DNA from: Bacillota bacterium
GTDB taxonomy: Bacteria; Bacillota_E; Sulfobacillia; Sulfobacillales; Sulfobacillaceae
Direction of reading: 5' to 3'
Assembly (NCBI GenBank): GCA_021802375.1
Contig: JAKAAL010000298.1
Coordinates: 1-5,964, forward strand
Length of the DNA stretch: 5,964 nucleotides
Shown piece after piece: positions 1 through 4,609 of the stretch. The first letter of the stretch is position 1, and the number at the start of each line of letters is the position of its first letter. Position numbers and translations under genes: made by a program. The notes below the pieces were generated by a model that ran no database searches, was not told where the DNA came from, and worked only from the letters and a program-made list of their open reading frames with translations.

Positions 1-986
1 GGCAGCCTAATCGAATAGGGCCTGGTCTCGGTGTCCATCTTTTTCCACGGCCAAAAATTCCACCCGATGTCATGATCCTCATAGAGGCGAAAACAGGCGT
101 AGAGCCAGTCGGGATGATTTTCTCCGCCTTCCCCCATCCATATCGGAGCATCTAGGTCTCTTCGCGCGTCCAGATATTTTTGGATACTGGAGGTGTCTGG
201 CGCACTCCAGTATTTATGAAACGCAAAGACGAGATTCTTGTCATAAGATTGCGTAAAGAGGCTCCAATCGGTGGCCCACACGGCGCCTTCGACGATGATG
301 ATATGGTGCGGGTCGACGGCCCGGATGGCTGCGGTCAACTCGCTATACAACGCGGCCAAATCCCAAAAAAAGCGGTCGCGAAAAGGCGGGGCCAAGGGCT
401 CGTTCAATAGGTCATATCCAAGCACCGTGCGCGAGTCGCGATATCGCCTGGCCAACATCTGCCAAAGCTTCAAAGTGGCCTGGCGACTATGCGGATCGGT
501 GAAGAGGTCGGGAAAATCGCTGATGGAGTCATCGATATTGGCGCCAGTCTGTCCGCCTGGCGCTCCGTGCAGATCTAAAATGACATAGAGTGCGTGTCGT
601 TCACACCAGACCATCAATTGATCGATTAGCGCTAGTCCTTCAGGGATATATTCGTCCACCGTGCCCTCATGCCAAATCGTTCTAGCGTTGATGGGCAGGC
701 GCACCGAATTAAATCCTTCCTGTCGAATACGGATGATGTCTTCTTCGGTAATGTAACGTGTCCGATATTGCTGCCAAAAGGCCTGAGCATACCCGTCTCC
801 CGCCAGTTCTCGAACGACGGCTTCGATGCGCCGAGGTCGGTCGCCGGTCGGCGAGTGAAACTTCCACATATATCCTTCAGGTAATAGCCAATTGCCTAAC
901 CCCACTCCCCGCAGGCGAAGCACCTGTCCGCTGCCGTCCACGATACGCTGGCCTTTTACTTGAGCAAATCCTGTCGACTTCTCCAC
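1..986 (-). CDS. Glycoside hydrolase family 5 (cellulase-family) enzyme, 3' end outside window
   Basis: This is a retaining glycosidase of the GH5 (beta/alpha)8-barrel family, which cleaves beta-linked glucans or mannans or their oligosaccharides; the substrate cannot be read from sequence. 328 codons are visible. Near the N-terminus is the usual GH5 opening (LRLRGVGLGNWLLPEGYM, residues 23-40). Conserved residues follow in family order: Arg96 in NSVRLP, His140 in LDLHG, the acid/base Glu196 in LLNEPL, His257 and Tyr259 in FHKYW, the nucleophile Glu286 in MGEGGEN, and Trp309/Trp312 in GWNFWPWKK. The start is GTG at 984-986: it has GGAGGAG 7 nt upstream, and an in-frame TGA lies at 990-992, so no longer N-terminus is possible. 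An ATG 7 nt upstream is out of frame. No signal peptide or membrane segment is present, so the enzyme is probably cytoplasmic and acts on imported oligosaccharides. It is divergent from an AraC-type regulator. The family call is very secure. Confidence 0.93.
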   Translation of the reverse strand, partial: MEKSTGFAQVKGQRIVDGSGQVLRLRGVGLGNWLLPEGYMWKFHSPTGDRPRRIEAVVRELAGDGYAQAFWQQYRTRYITEEDIIRIRQEGFNSVRLPINARTIWHEGTVDEYIPEGLALIDQLMVWCERHALYVILDLHGAPGGQTGANIDDSISDFPDLFTDPHSRQATLKLWQMLARRYRDSRTVLGYDLLNEPLAPPFRDRFFWDLAALYSELTAAIRAVDPHHIIIVEGAVWATDWSLFTQSYDKNLVFAFHKYWSAPDTSSIQKYLDARRDLDAPIWMGEGGENHPDWLYACFRLYEDHDIGWNFWPWKKMDTETRPYSIRL

Positions 987-1164
987 GCTTCATCTCCTCC
1001 TGCCCGCTCTGCCGACCATCTTGGGCTCGTGGTCCCCCTTTATTTTTTCGCTTTCGAGTTTTAAAATTTGCGGAATCCGATGCGATTGTTTACCAAATCG
1101 AAAGTCCGTGTCATGATGGAATCAACTTATGTGAAGCGGGGATCCTATGGAAGGGAGGCCAATG
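987..1164. promoter_or_regulatory. Divergent control region between GH5 and AraC-type genes
   Basis: These 178 bp carry the 5' ends of two divergent genes, so both promoters must lie here. Both Shine-Dalgarno sites are visible: GGAGGAG on the minus strand (994-1000) and AAGGGAGG on the plus strand (1151-1158). The middle is AT-rich (about 1041-1070) and contains TTTTAAAA at 1059-1066. A CGATT...AATCG inverted repeat spans 1083-1100. No hexamer pair close to the sigma-70/sigma-A consensus stands out on either strand, as would be expected for activator-dependent promoters. That the neighbouring AraC-type protein binds here is an inference from gene arrangement. Confidence 0.6.
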
Positions 1165-1992
1165 ATGGCCTGGGAAACGGTGCCTCGAGGTGCCACAATA
1201 TCCAACAGCAACCATCCCCTATGGGAAGGCAAGGCCTTTCGGCGTCATCGCCATCAAGAAATGGAAATCGCTGTAATTCTCGAAGGAGACGGATACTTCG
1301 AGTGCGGGTATCATCTCCTCCCGGTTTCACCAGGCACGGTCTGTTGGATCGCCCCAGAAACGGAACATAGCTTCCGCCGCACCTCCTCGCTGTTAACCCT
1401 GGCGACGATGCATTCGGGGCCCATGCCGTCCTACCTGAGTGCAATGTTCGATCCTGAGCTTTCACGCCAGGGGTTCCAAGTGCACCGACTGTCGCCCAAG
1501 GCGCTGAACGACTTCGACGCGCTCTATGGCAACTGCCGGGCGGTTCTGCCCGATCCATGGACGGTAGCGGTGCATGGTCAATTGTGGTTGTCTTGGCTGA
1601 ACGTGCTACTCGCCTTCTTGCGGATGAACGAAAACTTCTCGGCCGAAACGGTTTCTTCGGTAGCCCAGGTGGCGGAACTCATTCGCAGTCAACCGGGCCG
1701 TGATCTCTCCGTGACGGAAATGGCCAATTTAACCGGATTTTCCGAAACCCACTTTCGAACCCTATTCAAGCAACTCTATCACCGGTCGCCCAAGGAATTC
1801 CAAACTCAATGCCGTCTCGAACTCGCCTTGCAACAACTCTGCCAAAGCCACAAATCGGTCAGTGACGTGGCCGATTACCTAGGCTTTGAAACCATCTCCT
1901 CGTTCAGCACCTGGTTTCGAAAGCTGGTTCACATGTCGCCGTCCGAGTGGCGCGACGGTCAGCGTCGCACCGTCCAAAGCAGGGAATACTAG
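1165..1992 (+). CDS. AraC/XylS-family transcriptional regulator with N-terminal cupin sensor
   Basis: A DNA-binding regulator of about 275 residues, normal for the family. The N-terminal half is an AraC-type cupin ligand-binding domain, with the His-rich strand HRHQEMEI (His28 and His30) and a VSPGTVCWIAPETEHSF segment typical of these sugar sensors. The C-terminal ~100 residues form the double helix-turn-helix: first motif about 182-202 (LSVTEMANLTGFSETHFRTL), second about 231-254 (SVSDVADYLGFETISSFSTW), ending in the usual MSPSEWR. The ATG at 1165 is preferred because the Shine-Dalgarno GGAGG (1154-1158) lies 6 nt before it. The adjacent ATG at 1162 is nearly as good; the ATG at 1147 lies upstream of the Shine-Dalgarno and is unlikely. 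The gene is divergent from the GH5 gene, so it probably regulates it in response to a sugar. No convincing intrinsic terminator follows. Confidence 0.93.
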   Translation: MAWETVPRGATISNSNHPLWEGKAFRRHRHQEMEIAVILEGDGYFECGYHLLPVSPGTVCWIAPETEHSFRRTSSLLTLATMHSGPMPSYLSAMFDPELSRQGFQVHRLSPKALNDFDALYGNCRAVLPDPWTVAVHGQLWLSWLNVLLAFLRMNENFSAETVSSVAQVAELIRSQPGRDLSVTEMANLTGFSETHFRTLFKQLYHRSPKEFQTQCRLELALQQLCQSHKSVSDVADYLGFETISSFSTWFRKLVHMSPSEWRDGQRRTVQSREY

Positions 1993-2355
1993 CGGACATC
2001 ATTGGACTGACGTCGAGGGCTACGAGGAAAATCTACCCGATCCCTGGACAAGACCGTCGAAATAGTTGCGGCTTAAGGCATTGCCGAGCCTACGGCCTCT
2101 TTAAGGTACTAAGTGACGGAATTCCTTAGCGATCGGTTGGAGGCGTCGCCAAGCTTCCGGAAAATCCCCCTTGACGTTCGATCCGCAATTGACCCCCCTG
2201 ATACTATCATCCCGGGTTGTGGATAATTAAATAAGGTCTTTGAGGCTTTCATGAGTGATGTGTATTCCCGCTCGGACACAGGCGGTTTCGCCAGGAGGCC
2301 CCCGCGGTCTAGCCATTTACGAAGTAACCAGAAGGCCATTCCCGCAACCCACCTC
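1993..2355. other. Non-coding stretch, probably chromosome/IS junction
   Basis: I see no supported gene in these ~360 bp; the open frames here lack Shine-Dalgarno sites and protein-like composition. A weak stem (GCCG at 2083-2086 with CGGC at 2093-2096, followed by CTCTTT) could be a poor terminator for the AraC-type gene. Two TTGAC sequences (2171 and 2189) and a TGATACTAT extended -10-like sequence (2199-2207) occur, but their spacing does not form a standard promoter. The left end of the IS110 element should lie within this stretch, possibly close to the 10-bp repeat at 2217-2226. Confidence 0.5.
2217..2226 (+). repeat. Left copy of 10-bp inverted repeat, candidate IS subterminal repeat
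   Basis: TTGTGGATAA here is the exact reverse complement of TTATCCACAA at 4313-4322. The two copies bracket the small gene and the transposase. IS1111-group members of the IS110 family carry short subterminal inverted repeats of this size, so these may mark the element ends. The 9-bp core also equals the DnaA-box consensus, which is a competing explanation. Confidence 0.4.
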
Positions 2356-2375
2356 CGCTGTCACTAGTGACAGCG
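2356..2375. repeat. Perfect 20-bp palindrome upstream of small ORF
   Basis: CGCTGTCACT is followed directly by its exact reverse complement, giving a 20-bp palindrome with no spacer and ACTAGT at the centre. It ends 13 nt before the GAGGTGA Shine-Dalgarno of the gene at 2401. An outer CGCA (2343-2346) can pair with TGCG (2382-2385). It could be an operator for a dimeric repressor, a binding site for the transposition machinery, or an RNA hairpin in the leader; the sequence does not decide between these. Confidence 0.7.
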
Positions 2376-2400
2376 AGAACCTGCGAAAGAGGTGAGTGGA

Positions 2401-2646
2401 ATGCCCACCCCGGGGAAGGACCGTCAAGCTGGCTACCGATTTTGGCATCCCCAAATGAATGTGACCTTTCATTGGCGGTCGGAGTACCATCTCGTCCAAG
2501 AAGCCTGCCACCGCGCACAGACGACACCGCGGGACGTGTTGTTACGATGGGCCCGCCAAATCGTCGATCCAGCATGGATGAGTCAGAAAGAGGATGTAGA
2601 CCCCCTTGGCACGAACACAGAAAGAACCCACTTCCACCCGAAATGA
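2401..2646 (+). CDS. Small hypothetical protein preceding IS110 transposase, possibly HTH-like
   Basis: I do not recognise this 81-residue protein. The ATG at 2401 has a full Shine-Dalgarno, GAGGTGA (2389-2395), 5 nt upstream, and an in-frame TGA at 2368-2370 limits any extension. Composition is protein-like (rich in Trp, His and Arg). Residues about 29-52 (EYHLVQEACHRAQTTPRDVL) read like a helix-turn-helix of the kind found in OrfA-type transposition proteins, then LLRWARQIVDPAW. The C-terminal ~20 residues are polar and look disordered. The stop codon (2644-2646) abuts the transposase Shine-Dalgarno, and the next start is 15 nt away, so the two genes are probably one operon with coupled translation. 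The 20-bp palindrome just upstream could be its binding site. Alternative: a chance frame over non-coding left-end DNA of the IS. Confidence 0.5.
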   Translation: MPTPGKDRQAGYRFWHPQMNVTFHWRSEYHLVQEACHRAQTTPRDVLLRWARQIVDPAWMSQKEDVDPLGTNTERTHFHPK

Positions 2647-2661
2647 AAGGAGGTTCTTTCC

Positions 2662-4059
2662 TTGTCTCAATATAGCACAATTCATCGCCGCCAATCGGCG
2701 GCGTCGAGTCCGATCACGCCGGCCACGGGCATCCTGGCGATTGACATGGCGAAGTATCGCCCGATGGCGCTTCTGTGTGATTACCAGGGCCAGATTGTGG
2801 AGCCCCCGTTTGTCTTCGGCCCGCATGCGACGGGCCTGGCGGACATCCGGCAACGAGTGACCGATCATCAGACCCAGCAAGGCTGGGATCACATGATCGT
2901 TGGCATCGAACCCACGGGACGATACCATGAACCCATCGTGCGGGAGCTCCGGGTCTGGGGCTGGACGGTTCGGGTGATCTCGCCGAATGCAACCGCCCTC
3001 GAGCGTCGGGCCGACCAGCGTCGATCCAAAACGGATCCGATTGATCTCATGGCCATCGCTCGTTGTGTCTTGAATCAACGTGGATCCGAATGGCCGCTAG
3101 TGGACGGTATTCCCGCGGCGATTCGGGCGATTAGTCGCTCGCGGCGGACGGTGGTCCGCCAAGCCACCCAGTGCAAGAACATCATCCGGAGTATCCTGGA
3201 TCAGACGTTGCTGGAATATCAAGGGTTTGCTGCGGACCCGACGCAAAAACCGGTCCCGCTCCTCAATCCGTGGACCCAGGCCGGGCGTGAATGGATTGAG
3301 ACCTTCCCGCTCCCCGAAGACTTTGCCGACAAGACGCGCACGGACCTCACGGTCTTCAATCAGTGCAGGGAACTGGGCTTCTCCGCGGACACGCTCGATC
3401 AGATTTGGATGGCTGCCCAACGGGCCTTCCCCCTCCCAGCCGCTACGGCCGGGGTGTGGCGCGCACAGGTCCTCCGCATGTACACCCTCTTAGGGCAATG
3501 CGAGGCCCTCATCGCCCAATATGAAACCGACTTGGAAGCCCTCGTGGTTCAAACCGACGCCTTACTGTGGTTGACCACTCCGCGGATTGCCGTCGTGTGT
3601 GCGGCCGACCTTTATGGGGAATTGGGGAGCATCGAGCGATTTCCGAGCGCCAAGACGGCCATCAAACTGGCCGGAACCGACCCGACCGTACACGACAGCG
3701 GAGAACATCACGGGCGCTATGGAGCGGCCAGTCGTGAGGGGAATCGCCATTTACGGGCGGCTGTGACCCAAGTCGGCGACAGTCTGATTGCCAATCCGCG
3801 CCCAAATCCCTACTTCGTCGCCTTTGCCGAGCGGCTGAAAGGACGGGGACTCACGGCGGCGCAAGTTCGGGTGGCCGTCGGCAACAAATTTCTCCGAGTC
3901 GGGATGGCCATGCTGCAACAGCGCCAGGTGTTCGCGCCGCCTACCTGGGACGGCCCGCCCTTAGCACAGGATTGGCGCAAAAAACTCCACTACGTGCGCC
4001 ATCGCGCACGGGGCGAAGAAACCTGGAGCCGACTTACGCGCGATCGACGCGCCCATTAA
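2662..4059 (+). CDS. IS110-family transposase (DEDD/RuvC-like N-terminus plus Transposase_20 C-terminus)
   Basis: A 465-residue transposase of the IS110 family; in characterised members a guide (bridge or seeker) RNA directs recombination between element and target. The N-terminal RuvC-like domain shows the DEDD residues: Asp28 in AIDMAK, Glu83 in GIEPTG, and Asp125 and Asp128 in KTDPID. The C-terminal Transposase_20 domain begins near 303 (LWLTTPRIAVVCAADL) and continues with RFPSAKTAIKLAGTDP. It then has DSGEHHGRYG, in which Ser346 is the probable catalytic serine, and SREGNRHLR. The start is TTG at 2662, with AAAGGAGGT (2646-2654) ending 7 nt upstream; the first ATG comes after the leading part of the domain. 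The joining region (about 140-300) is long and helical, so the protein is at the upper end of family size. All key residues are intact, so it looks active. Confidence 0.95.
   Translation: MSQYSTIHRRQSAASSPITPATGILAIDMAKYRPMALLCDYQGQIVEPPFVFGPHATGLADIRQRVTDHQTQQGWDHMIVGIEPTGRYHEPIVRELRVWGWTVRVISPNATALERRADQRRSKTDPIDLMAIARCVLNQRGSEWPLVDGIPAAIRAISRSRRTVVRQATQCKNIIRSILDQTLLEYQGFAADPTQKPVPLLNPWTQAGREWIETFPLPEDFADKTRTDLTVFNQCRELGFSADTLDQIWMAAQRAFPLPAATAGVWRAQVLRMYTLLGQCEALIAQYETDLEALVVQTDALLWLTTPRIAVVCAADLYGELGSIERFPSAKTAIKLAGTDPTVHDSGEHHGRYGAASREGNRHLRAAVTQVGDSLIANPRPNPYFVAFAERLKGRGLTAAQVRVAVGNKFLRVGMAMLQQRQVFAPPTWDGPPLAQDWRKKLHYVRHRARGEETWSRLTRDRRAH
2686..2703 (+). other. GC-rich tetraloop hairpin inside the 5' end of the transposase gene
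   Basis: CGCCGCC (2686-2692) and GGCGGCG (2697-2703) form a 7-bp all-GC stem around the loop AATC, starting 24 nt after the TTG start. Such a stem in the mRNA could slow translation of the transposase, or be the 3' edge of a structured leader RNA. It lies within codons 9-14 and may be incidental to a GC-rich coding sequence. Confidence 0.4.
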
Positions 4060-4312
4060 CACGAATAGGCCGGGGGAGACCGTTCCGCCCCAGGGACACC
4101 GAGCCCGAAAAAAAGATGGGTCCAACCCCCGGTTCTTTGCTCGCCATCGGCCTAAGCTCGAATCAGCATCGGGGGACCAAAGCCCGCGTTGTCAGGGAGA
4201 GCCTCTAGGATTCCCGATGGTAGCGACCATCAATTGAAGGAAGTGGGCTCAGAAACTGGTAGAAATTACCGCTTTTCTGCCGGTCTAACTCGCCTTGTGC
4301 GCCTGATCGATG
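4060..4312 (+). ncRNA. Candidate non-coding right end of the IS110 element (possible guide RNA)
   Basis: No convincing gene lies in these ~250 bp after the transposase stop. Several short stems are visible. GGT (4119-4121) plus CCCCCG (4126-4131) can pair with CGGGGG (4170-4175) plus ACC (4176-4178). GATGGT-AGCG-ACCATC forms a perfect hairpin at 4216-4231. GGTA/TACC pair at 4258-4270, and ACCG/CGGT at 4268-4284. IS1111-group members of the family encode their target-guiding RNA downstream of the transposase, and the inverted repeat at 4313 would close this segment. The RNA itself is an inference; stems this short also occur by chance. Confidence 0.3.
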
Positions 4313-4322
4313 TTATCCACAA
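4313..4322 (-). repeat. Right copy of 10-bp inverted repeat, candidate IS subterminal repeat
   Basis: TTATCCACAA is the exact reverse complement of 2217-2226. It lies 253 bp after the transposase stop and 9 bp before a perfect TTGACA. Its 9-bp core equals the DnaA-box consensus. Confidence 0.4.
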
Positions 4323-4539
4323 AATGAGGGGTTGACAGACATCTATAGCATCTTTTTTATGCCCACTTTGTCCTGTAGCCATCGCCCTATGGACCATTTG
4401 GGCGTGCAGGGCCGATTGCGAACGGAAGCGTTGGCAGATCCGGGGAGACCTAGCCAAAAGGGCTCCGACCTTGGAGTTTGCGTGCATCAGGTCGCTCAGG
4501 GGGCCCAAGGCAACGACGGTCTATTGCAACCAACGACAT
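4323..4539. other. Intergenic DNA between IS right end and gltX terminator, no supported gene
   Basis: I see no gene with a Shine-Dalgarno here. One plus-strand frame stays open from 4336 past the terminator and reads as a Cys- and Arg-rich peptide, but it has no usable start codon. A TTG-started frame from 4332 and a minus-strand frame at 4266-4508 look random. Most of this stretch is probably the original chromosomal gap downstream of gltX. Confidence 0.45.
4332..4360 (+). promoter_or_regulatory. Possible outward promoter or -35 box near IS right end
   Basis: A perfect TTGACA at 4332-4337 is followed after 17 nt by TTTTAT (4355-4360), a 4-of-6 match to the -10 consensus. No gene follows on this strand. 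In IS110-family elements an outward -35 near one end can pair with a -10 near the other end once the element circularises, which would fit this position, but that depends on where the true end lies. Confidence 0.3.
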
Positions 4540-4571
4540 AAAAGAGGGAACCTCTTAGCAGCGAGGTCCCC
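4540..4571 (-). terminator. Rho-independent terminator of gltX
   Basis: Read on the minus strand, GGGACCTC (4570-4563) pairs with GAGGTTCCC (4554-4546), giving an 8-bp stem with one bulged T and an 8-nt loop. It is followed directly by TCTTTTAT. The stem begins about 39 nt after the gltX stop codon. The plus strand has no matching T-run, so the site acts in one direction only. Confidence 0.85.
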
Positions 4572-4609
4572 ATCTGTCATCATCAGGGCGGTGATCACTC
4601 ACCCCAAGC

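Larger units (their letters stand above)
2217..4340 (+). mobile_element. IS110-family insertion sequence, ends approximate
   Basis: An insertion sequence is certain from its transposase at 2662-4059; the limits given are a guess based on the inverted 10-bp pair at 2217-2226 and 4313-4322. On that reading the element is about 2.1 kb. It would hold a 5' palindrome, a small gene (2401-2646), the transposase, and about 250 bp of non-coding right end. IS110-family elements have no terminal inverted repeats and often make no target duplication, so the ends cannot be fixed without an empty site. The element lies between two convergent chromosomal genes (AraC-type and gltX), an insertion that breaks neither. 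Confidence 0.55.

Noticed and set aside
180..884. Plus-strand open frames at 180-410, 271-588 and 669-884
   Set aside because: They are shadows of the GH5 gene on the minus strand, which has all catalytic motifs in order.
1145..1558. Minus-strand frame opposite the AraC-type gene
   Set aside because: Low-complexity Arg/Pro/Gly-rich translation antisense to a clear AraC-family protein.
2083..2103. Terminator after the AraC-type gene
   Set aside because: Stem of only 4 bp and a broken T-run; too weak to call.
2309..2680. Minus-strand frames opposite the small gene
   Set aside because: No good Shine-Dalgarno and less protein-like than the plus-strand 81-residue frame.
2542..3750. Antisense and out-of-frame open frames over the transposase (for example 2542-3078, 3097-3420, 3227-3493)
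   Set aside because: Shadows of the transposase coding sequence.
2217..4322. A replication origin suggested by two DnaA-box consensus sequences
   Set aside because: Only two boxes about 2 kb apart, no cluster, no AT-rich unwinding region, and no dnaA or dnaN nearby.
4266..4541. Short frames 4266-4508 (minus) and 4332-4541 (plus), and a start-less Cys-rich plus frame from 4336
   Set aside because: No properly spaced Shine-Dalgarno and no recognisable motifs; the plus frame from 4332 begins within a TTGACA -35-like sequence, and the Cys-rich frame has no start codon.
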